Below, piece after piece: positions 42,616-50,284 of a DNA stretch of 64,000 nucleotides. The stretch is from Saccharopolyspora ipomoeae (GTDB taxonomy: Bacteria; Actinomycetota; Actinomycetes; Mycobacteriales; Pseudonocardiaceae), in contig NZ_JASAOF010000013.1 in assembly GCF_029952525.1 (NCBI RefSeq), positions 62,001 to 126,000 on the forward strand. Reading direction: 5' to 3'. How positions within the stretch are numbered: the stretch's first letter is position 1; each line of letters starts with the position of its first letter. Made by a program: the position numbers and the translations under genes. The notes under the pieces are model-generated. The model did not search any database and was not told where the DNA came from. It was given only the letters and a program-made list of their open reading frames with translations.

Positions 42616-43914
42616 ATGACTGCGGTTGCGCCCGAACGGAGTTCACGCCGGGCGCCCGCCGCTACCTCCAGGAGGCCGTCGCGGCTCGTGGGCGTGGACG
42701 TGGCCCGCTTCGTGGCCGTGTTCGGCATGTTCTGCATCCACTTCGGGGTGCCGTTCACGACCGGTTTGCCGGAGGTGTGGGCGGCGCAGTTCTTCAGCGG
42801 CCGCTCGACGGCGCTGTTCACGTTGCTGGCGGGTGTGTCGCTGGCGTTGATGACGGGTCGTGCGACGCCGCCGTCGGGCAGCGCGTTGCGCGACGCTCGG
42901 CTGCGGGTGGCGGTGCGCGCGGTGGCGCTGCTGGTGCTGGGCCTGGCGCTGGCGAAGGCCACCGAGGCGACCGGGTTCCTGCTGACGGTGATCATCCCGT
43001 TCTACGGCTTGTACTTCCTGCTGGCGGTGCCGTTCCTGCGGCTGCGGGCGCGCGGTCTGGTCGTGGCGGCGGCGGTGAGCGCGGCGGTGGGGCCGCAGCT
43101 GTCGTTCGTGCTGCGCGGCTGGATCGCGGCGGACACCCCGCTGGCGGGTCTGGTGTCCCTGGTCAACGGCGTCGACCCGGGGCATCTGCTGGCCGATGAG
43201 GGTCTGTTCGACCTGCTGCTGCTCGGCTTCTACCCGGCCGCGTCCTACCTGCCGCTGGTGCTGGCGGGGCTGGCCGTGGGCCGGATGGATCTGACCTCGC
43301 GGTGGCTCCGGCTGCGGCTGGGCGCGGTGGGCCTGGTGCTGTCGCTGGTGGGCTACCAGGTGTCGTTCCTGCTGGTGCCGGTCGGCCCGCCCGCCCCGGT
43401 GGAGGGCACGATCCCGGTCGGGCACCCGGAGTGGTTGCTGGCGGCCAACGCGCACAGCGGGACGACTTTCGAGCTGCTGGGCTCGGGCGGGATCGCGCTG
43501 ATCGTCCTGGCGCTGTGCCTGGAGCTGGCCGATCGGACGGGGAGCGCGCTGACGCCGCTGGCCAAGGCCGGGTCGATGGCGCTGACGCTGTACGCGGCGC
43601 ACGCGCTGGCGCTGTCCTGGCAGATCGTCTCCGGTGGCTGGCCGCTGAGCGGGGTGCCGGAAGACCTGGCGCACCTGGCGAGCTCGGGCCCGTCGCTGCC
43701 GGACGACCCGAACTTGCCGTGGTTCCCGCGCGACGGTCACGAGCCGACGGGTCTCACGGCGTTCGTGAACACCTTCATGCCGGAGGTGTTCCTGATCTTC
43801 ACCTTCGCCTTCACCTGCGCCTGGCGCCGCTTCTTCCGCCGCGGCCCGCTTGAAGCCCTGGTCAGCGACATCGTCCGAGCGGTCACCGACCGACGCCCGA
43901 AACCCACCCACTAA
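42616..43914 (+). CDS. DUF1624/DUF418-like membrane acyltransferase
   Basis: A 432-residue protein with about 10 membrane helices. RLVGVDVARFVAVFGMFCIHFGVP at the N-terminus and FFSGRSTALFTLLAGVSLALMTGR are the pattern of heparan-alpha-glucosaminide N-acetyltransferase-like and DUF418 proteins, which move acyl groups across the membrane. The C-terminus ends in a basic cytoplasmic tail. The acyl acceptor is unknown. It follows the GH13-like gene after about 90 bases. Confidence 0.85.
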   Translation: MTAVAPERSSRRAPAATSRRPSRLVGVDVARFVAVFGMFCIHFGVPFTTGLPEVWAAQFFSGRSTALFTLLAGVSLALMTGRATPPSGSALRDARLRVAVRAVALLVLGLALAKATEATGFLLTVIIPFYGLYFLLAVPFLRLRARGLVVAAAVSAAVGPQLSFVLRGWIAADTPLAGLVSLVNGVDPGHLLADEGLFDLLLLGFYPAASYLPLVLAGLAVGRMDLTSRWLRLRLGAVGLVLSLVGYQVSFLLVPVGPPAPVEGTIPVGHPEWLLAANAHSGTTFELLGSGGIALIVLALCLELADRTGSALTPLAKAGSMALTLYAAHALALSWQIVSGGWPLSGVPEDLAHLASSGPSLPDDPNLPWFPRDGHEPTGLTAFVNTFMPEVFLIFTFAFTCAWRRFFRRGPLEALVSDIVRAVTDRRPKPTH

Positions 43915-43975
43915 CCGCACCACGGCAGAAATCCCCTCCCCCACCCACGGCGGCTTCCCGTCCACCACACGGATT

Positions 43976-44066
43976 ACCGCCGTAATCCGGACCCCGAAAA
44001 CCGCCGTAATCCGTCCACCACACGGAAAACCGCCGTAATCCGGTGGCTGAATACCGCCGTAATCCG
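43976..44066. repeat. Four copies of ACCGCCGTAATCCG between convergent genes
   Basis: Exact 14-base copies start at 43976, 44000, 44029 and 44053, in one orientation, with 24-, 29- and 24-base spacing. The first copy is part of an imperfect palindrome, GGATTAC-CGCC-GTAATCC. They fill the gap between the ends of the acyltransferase gene and the gene at 44087. Not CRISPR-like: spacers are too short. Confidence 0.85.
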
Positions 44067-44086
44067 TCCGACAGGCGGATCGCCGT

Positions 44087-44728
44087 TCAGAGCAGCAGCG
44101 GTAGGAGGGCGTGGCGGCGGCGGACGACGGCGCCGTAGCGGGAGTCGAGGCGCAGCCAGGAGTCGGTGGCGCTGACCCGGACGATCTCCTCCTCGCCGGG
44201 CGCCTTGACCAGGAACCCCATGCCGGAGAGGACGAACAGGCAGCGCAGCGGCACTTTCACGTCGAAGCCGGAGCCCTGGACGGTGAAGACCTCCTGGTCC
44301 AGCAGCGACGCCGGGGGCGTGCCCTTGGGGCCGACGTTCTCCTTGGCGACGTCGATGCCGCGCTCGGCGACCTCGCCGACCAGCGAGGCCGGGAGGTCCT
44401 CGACGAGCTGCCACCCGGTGGCCGGCGGCAGCTCCGAGCGCCACAGCAGGTCCTTCGGCGCGCCCGGGTCCATCACGTCGCCCCCGGCGACGGTGAGCGT
44501 CGCCAGCAGCTCGTTGCCGGAGATCGTCAGGTCGGCCGGGTCGACCGAGCCCTCCACGGCGCGGGTGGACAGGGCGTCGAAGGGGGTGGCCGCCCAGACG
44601 TCCATCCGGTCGGTGCCGGGGCGGTTGCGCATCCGGACCACCGTCTGGGAGTCGAGCCGGACCGCGCGGGCGACGAAGGCGCCCAGGTCGTCGCGCTCGA
44701 CCCGGTCCGGCATGCGGAGCTCAGGCAC
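44087..44728 (-). CDS. Conserved hypothetical protein (Rv2474c-like position)
   Basis: A 213-residue soluble protein with no motif I can name. It has a beta-rich N-terminus (LGAFVARAVRLDSQTVVRMRNRPG), DVWAATPFDALSTRAVEG, GWQLVEDLPASLVGEVAERG in the middle, and FLVKAPGEEEIVRVSATDSWLRLDSRYGAVVRRRHALLPLLL at the end. It overlaps the thioesterase stop by eight bases and probably is translated with it. The same pair lies upstream of gdh in M. tuberculosis as I remember the order. Function unknown. Confidence 0.85.
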   Translation of the reverse strand: MPELRMPDRVERDDLGAFVARAVRLDSQTVVRMRNRPGTDRMDVWAATPFDALSTRAVEGSVDPADLTISGNELLATLTVAGGDVMDPGAPKDLLWRSELPPATGWQLVEDLPASLVGEVAERGIDVAKENVGPKGTPPASLLDQEVFTVQGSGFDVKVPLRCLFVLSGMGFLVKAPGEEEIVRVSATDSWLRLDSRYGAVVRRRHALLPLLL

Positions 44729-45146
44729 GGTGCGCCTCCAGCTGCTCGGCCCGCCACTCGGACAGGAAGTCGCGTTCCTCGGCGGTGAGCCGCCGCGGCC
44801 GCCCGGCGCGCAGGTCGTAGGGCACCATCAGCGTCTCCGCGGTGCACACGGCTTCCTGCGCGAACGCGGTGTAGTCGAGGACGAACGACGCGGCCTTGAG
44901 GTCGCGCACCGACATCCGGACCTGCAGCGAGCGGGCCGCGTACATCAGCGGCGAGTGGTAGTCGATGACCACGCGGGCCACGACCATGCCTTCGGCCATG
45001 CCCAGCAGGCCCTGCTTCTCGGCCTCGGTGAACAGCAGATCGGCCCGCGCCTCCTCCAGCAACGTGATCGTCCTGGCGTGGTTGACGTGACCGAACGCGT
45101 CCATGTCGGACCAGCGCAGGGCCACTTCCGCTACGAAGGCGCCCAC
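44721..45146 (-). CDS. Hot-dog fold acyl-CoA thioesterase (4HBT type)
   Basis: A 141-residue enzyme. LRWSDMDAFGHVNHARTITLLEEARADLL carries the D-x-D/H-x-N active-site pattern of 4-hydroxybenzoyl-CoA thioesterase-like proteins (Asp in SDMDAFGHVNH). The GTG start ((M)GAFVAEVALRWSD) has GAGAGG six bases upstream. A longer frame upstream would translate the palindrome at 45174 as SFHENF and is rejected. It hydrolyses acyl-CoA thioesters; the chain is unknown. Lies between gdh and the Rv2474c-like gene. Confidence 0.9.
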   Translation of the reverse strand: MGAFVAEVALRWSDMDAFGHVNHARTITLLEEARADLLFTEAEKQGLLGMAEGMVVARVVIDYHSPLMYAARSLQVRMSVRDLKAASFVLDYTAFAQEAVCTAETLMVPYDLRAGRPRRLTAEERDFLSEWRAEQLEAHRA

Positions 45147-45166
45147 GGGGTTCCTCTCTGCTGTGG

Positions 45167-45200
45167 GGGTGGGGAAGTTTTCATGAAAACTTCCCCACCC
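45167..45200. repeat. TTTTCATGAAAA palindrome, copy 4 (perfect 34-bp form)
   Basis: GAAGTTTTCATGAAAACTTC at 45174-45193 is extended on both sides by GGGTGGG and CCCACCC to a 34-base palindrome without mismatch. It lies in the 59-base gap between the gdh stop and the thioesterase start. Confidence 0.95.
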
Positions 45201-45205
45201 GATGT

Positions 45206-48200
45206 TCACCGGACCATGCTGCGGAGCTGACGCGCCGCCACCGACAGCGTGGCCAGGTCCAGCCGCCCGGAGCTCACGATCTGCTCCAGCGACGAGTTGG
45301 CCCGCGCCAGTCGGGAGGCGTTCGCCGACTCCCAGCGCGCGATCTTCTCCTCCGAGCCGTCCTCCGGTTCGGAGGTGCGCAGGACGTCCACGGTGATCGC
45401 GCGCAGCGACGCGTAGAAATCATCCCGCAGCGCCAGCCTAGCCAGTGCGTGCCACCGGTTGCCGCGCTCCAGCTCGTTGACCGCGATGAGCATCCGCTCC
45501 ACGTCCAGGTGGGCCCAGAGCGCGTAGTACAGCTCGGCGCTCTCCCGCGGGCTGCGCTCGGCGGTGATGCCCGCGTCGCGCTCGGCGAGCTCGGCGACCT
45601 CGCGGATGTCCAGCAGCGCGAAGGCGTCGAGCAGCACCGCGACCCGCTCGGCCAGCTCCTCCGGCACCCCGGCGGCCACCCAGCGCTCGATCTGCGCGGC
45701 GACGCCCTCGGCGGCCCGGCCGCGCAGCAGTCCGCGCACGGTCGGGGTGAGCTCGTCGACGACCGGCCGGAACCGGGTGATCTCGGCGCCGATGGCCAGC
45801 GGCTGCGGCCGGTTGGTCAGCATCCAGCGGGCCGCCCGGTCGAGCAGGCGCCGGCTCTCCAGCACCATCTCGTCGGCGATGGCGCTGGGCACCGAACCGC
45901 CCAGCGCGTCGATGTCGGCCCACAGCCGTCGCAGGTCGTAGACGTTGGTGACGACCGCGAACGCCCGCACCGCGTCGGTGCTGGAAGCGCTGAGCTCCTC
46001 GGCCAGCCGGTAGGCGTAGGAGATGCCCGCGCCGTCGACCATCTCGTTGACCAGCAGCGTCGTGATGATCTCGCGGCGCAGCGGGTGCGCGGCGATGGCG
46101 TCGCCGTAGCGCTCCTGCAGCGGCTTCGGGAAGTACTCCGGCAGCCGCTCGGCGAAGGCCTCGGCGTCGGGCAGGCCGCTGTCGAGGACGTCGCGCTTGA
46201 GCTGGAGCTTCACGTGCGCCATCAGCGTCGCCAGCTCCGGCGAGCTCAGCCCGTCGCCGGACTTCTCCAGGTCGCGGAACGCCTTCTTGGTCGGCAGCGC
46301 CTCCAGCTCCCGGTCCAGGCCCGCGGACTGCTCCAGCGCCGCGACCTGCCGGGCGTGCACCGGCAACATCGGACCGGAGTGGGCGCGGGAGATGCCCAGC
46401 ACCGCGTTCTGCCGGTGGTTGTCGGCCAGCACCAGGTCGCCGACCTCGTCGGTCATCTCGGCCAGCAGCTCGTTGCGCTGCGGTCCGGTGAGCCTGCCGT
46501 CGCTGACCAGGTGGTCCAGCAGGATCTTGATGTTGACCTCGTGGTCGGAGCAGTCGACGCCGGCGGAGTTGTCCAGCGCGTCGGTGTTGACCTTGCCGCC
46601 GGTGCGGGAGAACTCGATCCGGCCCAGCGAGGTCAGGCCGAGGTTGCCGCCCTCGCCGACGACCTTGACCCGCAGGTCGGCGCCGTTGACGCGGACCGCG
46701 TCGTTGGCCTTGTCGCCGACCTCGGCGTGGCTCTCGGCCGCCGACTTGACGTAGGTGCCGATGCCGCCGTTCCACAGCAGGTCGGCCGGGGCCAGCAGGA
46801 TCCGCTTGATCAGCTCGGCCGGGGCGAGTCCGCGCACCGACTCGTCGATGCCCAGCGCCTCGCGGATCTGCGGGTTCAGCGGGATGGACTTCAGCGAGCG
46901 CGACCACACGCCGCCGCCCTCGCTGATCTTGGTGCGGTCGTAGTCGTCCCAGGTGGAGCGCGGCAGGTCGAACAGCCTGCGCCGCTCGGCGAAGGAGCTC
47001 GCCGCGTCCGGGTTCGGGTCGATGAAGATGTGCATGTGGTTGAACGCGGCCACCAGCCGGATGTGCTCGGAGAGCAGCATCCCGTTGCCGAACACGTCAC
47101 CGGCCATGTCGCCGACGCCGACGACGGTGAACTCCTCGCTCTGGGTGTCCACGTCGAGCTCGCGGAAGTGCCGCTTGACGCTCTCCCACGCGCCCTTGGC
47201 GGTGATGCCCATCGCCTTGTGGTCGTAGCCGACCGAGCCGCCGGAGGCGAAGGCGTCGCCGAGCCAGAAGCCGTAGGACTGGGCGACGTCGTTGGCGATG
47301 TCGGAGAACGTCGCGGTGCCCTTGTCGGCGGCGACGACCAGGTACGTGTCGTCACCGTCGTGGCGCACCACGTTCGGCGGCGGGGCGACCTCGCCGCCCA
47401 CCAGGTTGTCGGTGAGGTCGAGCAGGCCGGAGATGAACATCCGGTAGCAGGCGACGCCCTCGTCCTGCGCGGCCTTGCGGTCCACCGCCGGGTCGCCGGT
47501 GGCGATCGGCGGGCGCTTGACGACGAACCCGCCCTTGGCGCCGACCGGCACGATCACCGCGTTCTTCACCGCCTGCGCCTTGACCAGGCCCAGGATCTCG
47601 GTGCGGAAGTCCTGCGGCCGGTCCGACCAGCGCAGACCGCCTCGGGCGACGGAGCCGAACCGCAGGTGCACGCCCTCCACGAACGGCGAGTACACGAAGA
47701 TCTCGAACTGCGGCCGGGGTTCGGGCAGGCCGGGGATCTCGCGGGGTTCGAGCTTGAACGCCAGGAACGGGCGCTCCCGCTCGCTGGTGTCGACGTAGTA
47801 GTTGGTGCGCAGCGTGGCCCGGATCAGGCTCAGGTAGTTGCGCAGGATGCGGTCCGCGTCGAGGCTGGTGACCTCGTCGATCAGGGTGGTGACCGACTCG
47901 GTGAGCTCGGCCTCGCGGGCCTTGCGGTCGGCCTCGCCCAGCTCCGGGTCGAAGCGGGCCTCGAACAGCCGCACCAGCGCGGTCGTGGTCGTGCGGTGCT
48001 GGAGGACGGTGTCCTCGATGTAGTCCTGGGTGTAGGCGATGCCGACCTGGCGCAGGTACTTGGCGTAGGCGCGCAGCACCGCGGCCTGCCGCCAGTTCAG
48101 CCCGGCCCGCAGCACCAGCGCGTTGAACCGGTCGACCTCGGCGTCGCCCAGCCACACCGCGCGGAAGGCGTCCTCGAACCGCTGCCGCAGCGAGTCCAGC

Positions 48201-50143
48201 AGCTGCCCGTCGGTGCTGTCGAGCAGCCCGGCGTCGAGCCGCAGCCCGAAGTCGTAGATGTAGCACTGCCGCCCGGAGCTCTCCAGGGTCACGTCGTAGG
48301 GCCGCTCGTCGACGACCTCGACGCCCATGCTCTGCAGCACCGGCAGCACCCGGGACAGCGTGACCCGGCCGCCGACGTAGAGCTTGAAGCGGCGCTGCCC
48401 GGCGCTGGCGTCGCGCGGCACGTAGAACGACATGCGCAGGTCGTCGGCGCCGCTCAGCGACTCCAGCCGACGCAGGTCGCGCAGGCCCTCGGCGGCGCTG
48501 AAGTCCTCCTTGTAGGCCTCCGGGAACACCGAGGCGTAGTCCTGCCCGGCCTGGCTGATGGCCTCCGACAGGGCTCGCGCCGGTCCGCCCTCGGCGCGGC
48601 CGGAGCGCTCGGCGTCGACCTCGGCGACCATCTGGTCGTCCCAGGTGTGGATGGCCTCGTCGAGCCGCTGCTGGATGCGCTGCAGGTTCGGCTCGACCTG
48701 CTCGTCGGGGTCGGTGTGGACGACGAAGTGCACTCGCGCCAGCGTGGATTCGCCCACGCGCGTGCTGTACTCCAGGCTCGTGCCGCCGAGCTCGTCGAGC
48801 AGCACCTCCTGCATCGCCAGCCGCGAGCTGGTCGTGTACCGGTCGCGCGGCAGGTAGACCAGGCAGGAGAAGAACCGGCCGTAGGCGTCGCGGCGCAGGA
48901 ACGGCTTGAGCTTGCGGCGCTCGGCGAGGGCCAGGACGCCGGTGATGGTCTCCTGCAGCGTCTCGAAGTCGGTGGAGAACAGCTCGGTGCGCGGGTAGCT
49001 CTGGATCTCCTCCAGCATCCGCTGCCCGGAGTAGGACTCCAGCGGGAAGCCCGCGCGGTGGATGACGTCCCGCACCCGGCGCTCGACGAACGGGATGTCC
49101 AGGACGTCCTCGTGCAGCGCCGTGGTGGTGAACAGGCCGAGGAAGCGGTGCTCACCGGTGACCCGGCCGGAGTCGTCGAAGGTCTTGACGCCCACGTAGA
49201 ACGGGTGGACCGGGCGGTGCACTGTGGACGGTGCGCTGGCCTGGGTGAGCACCAGCAGCTCCGACGACAGCGCGTGCGCCTTGGAGTCCGGGCCGGTGGT
49301 CAGGCTGCGGGCGGCGACGCTGTCGCTGCGCAGCACGCCCAGCCCGGAGGCCAGCACGGCCTGCAGCGACTCGCCGTCGCCCTCGACGAGCTCGTAGTGC
49401 CGGTAGCCGAGGAAGGTGAAGTGGCCGTCGGCGAGCCAGCGCAGCAGGCCGGCACCGTCGGTGACCTGCTCGGACGACAGCGGCGGCGGCGTCTTCTCCA
49501 GCTCGTCGGCCAGCGAGCGGGCGCAGGCGTGCATCCGCTCGGTGTCCTCGACGACCTCGCGCACGTCGTTGAGGACGTCGGCGAGGTCCTGCTTGAGCGC
49601 GGCGAGGCGGTCGGGGTCGACGACCTGGCCGACCTCGACGAACATCCAGCTCTCGGCCATCGCCCCGTCCGGCGGGTCGGCCGGGTCCGCCTCGGGCAGG
49701 ACCTCCAGCAGCTCACCGGCGAGGTCGCGGCGGACGACGACGATGGGGTGGATGACGCGCAGCACGTCGGCGTTGTCGCGACCGAGCTCGGCGATCAGCG
49801 AGTCCACCAGGTACGGCATGTCGTCGGTGACGGTCTGCACCACGGTCGCCTGGCTCTGCCAGCCGTGCTCGTCGCGCGTCGGGTTGACGATCTGCACGAG
49901 CGGGCGCCCGGCGGCGCGGGACGCGGCCAGCCGGTGGTGCGTTCTGAGGGCTCCGACGAGATCGTTCGGATCGTCGTCGACGAGCTCTTCGGCCGGCACG
50001 TGGCGGTAGTAGGTGCGAAGCAGCTCGCCGAGCTCGGGTGCGAACTCGACGGCTCGTTCCAGCAACCGACGCTTGGCCAGTTCAGGGTTCTCGGACTGCT
50101 CGCCGGTGGTTCCGGTCAGCAGCTGTCCGGGATTCGAGGTCAT
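45206..50143 (-). CDS. gdh: NAD-specific glutamate dehydrogenase, large (GDH180) type
   Basis: A 1645-residue enzyme converting glutamate to 2-oxoglutarate and ammonia with NAD. The large type has long N- and C-terminal regulatory parts (ACT-like and helical domains) around a central catalytic domain. The start is the ATG giving MTSNPGQLLTGTTG, with GGAG nine bases upstream; a GTG five codons earlier is the alternative. The catalytic Lys segment is RTEILGLVKAQAVKNAVIVP and GAKGGFVVKRPP near residues 845-870, and VGVGDMAGDVFGNGMLLSEH near 1000 belongs to the NAD-binding part. Mycobacterial orthologues are controlled by GarA; nothing in the DNA shows that here. Confidence 0.97.
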   Translation of the reverse strand: MTSNPGQLLTGTTGEQSENPELAKRRLLERAVEFAPELGELLRTYYRHVPAEELVDDDPNDLVGALRTHHRLAASRAAGRPLVQIVNPTRDEHGWQSQATVVQTVTDDMPYLVDSLIAELGRDNADVLRVIHPIVVVRRDLAGELLEVLPEADPADPPDGAMAESWMFVEVGQVVDPDRLAALKQDLADVLNDVREVVEDTERMHACARSLADELEKTPPPLSSEQVTDGAGLLRWLADGHFTFLGYRHYELVEGDGESLQAVLASGLGVLRSDSVAARSLTTGPDSKAHALSSELLVLTQASAPSTVHRPVHPFYVGVKTFDDSGRVTGEHRFLGLFTTTALHEDVLDIPFVERRVRDVIHRAGFPLESYSGQRMLEEIQSYPRTELFSTDFETLQETITGVLALAERRKLKPFLRRDAYGRFFSCLVYLPRDRYTTSSRLAMQEVLLDELGGTSLEYSTRVGESTLARVHFVVHTDPDEQVEPNLQRIQQRLDEAIHTWDDQMVAEVDAERSGRAEGGPARALSEAISQAGQDYASVFPEAYKEDFSAAEGLRDLRRLESLSGADDLRMSFYVPRDASAGQRRFKLYVGGRVTLSRVLPVLQSMGVEVVDERPYDVTLESSGRQCYIYDFGLRLDAGLLDSTDGQLLDSLRQRFEDAFRAVWLGDAEVDRFNALVLRAGLNWRQAAVLRAYAKYLRQVGIAYTQDYIEDTVLQHRTTTTALVRLFEARFDPELGEADRKAREAELTESVTTLIDEVTSLDADRILRNYLSLIRATLRTNYYVDTSERERPFLAFKLEPREIPGLPEPRPQFEIFVYSPFVEGVHLRFGSVARGGLRWSDRPQDFRTEILGLVKAQAVKNAVIVPVGAKGGFVVKRPPIATGDPAVDRKAAQDEGVACYRMFISGLLDLTDNLVGGEVAPPPNVVRHDGDDTYLVVAADKGTATFSDIANDVAQSYGFWLGDAFASGGSVGYDHKAMGITAKGAWESVKRHFRELDVDTQSEEFTVVGVGDMAGDVFGNGMLLSEHIRLVAAFNHMHIFIDPNPDAASSFAERRRLFDLPRSTWDDYDRTKISEGGGVWSRSLKSIPLNPQIREALGIDESVRGLAPAELIKRILLAPADLLWNGGIGTYVKSAAESHAEVGDKANDAVRVNGADLRVKVVGEGGNLGLTSLGRIEFSRTGGKVNTDALDNSAGVDCSDHEVNIKILLDHLVSDGRLTGPQRNELLAEMTDEVGDLVLADNHRQNAVLGISRAHSGPMLPVHARQVAALEQSAGLDRELEALPTKKAFRDLEKSGDGLSSPELATLMAHVKLQLKRDVLDSGLPDAEAFAERLPEYFPKPLQERYGDAIAAHPLRREIITTLLVNEMVDGAGISYAYRLAEELSASSTDAVRAFAVVTNVYDLRRLWADIDALGGSVPSAIADEMVLESRRLLDRAARWMLTNRPQPLAIGAEITRFRPVVDELTPTVRGLLRGRAAEGVAAQIERWVAAGVPEELAERVAVLLDAFALLDIREVAELAERDAGITAERSPRESAELYYALWAHLDVERMLIAVNELERGNRWHALARLALRDDFYASLRAITVDVLRTSEPEDGSEEKIARWESANASRLARANSSLEQIVSSGRLDLATLSVAARQLRSMVR

Positions 50144-50284
50144 GTCAGGCAGCTCCACGCTTTACGGCACCTCGTTGTGCCAACAGGTTCCACTCTAAGA
50201 CTGCCAGTTCCCGCTCACGGGGCCGGGATCTGATCGAGGTGTGGTGGTGAAAACAGGCGCAACGATCGATGTCCGTGAGGTTTC

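Noticed and set aside
44721..45209. Longer thioesterase starting MNIGWGSFHENFPTP
   Set aside because: The extension translates the dispersed palindrome; the GTG at 45146 has its own GAGAGG site and fits the family N-terminus.
45449..50233. A 1594-codon open frame antisense to gdh
   Set aside because: High-GC genes leave long open frames on the opposite strand. It has no domain pattern, whereas gdh on the minus strand is unmistakable.
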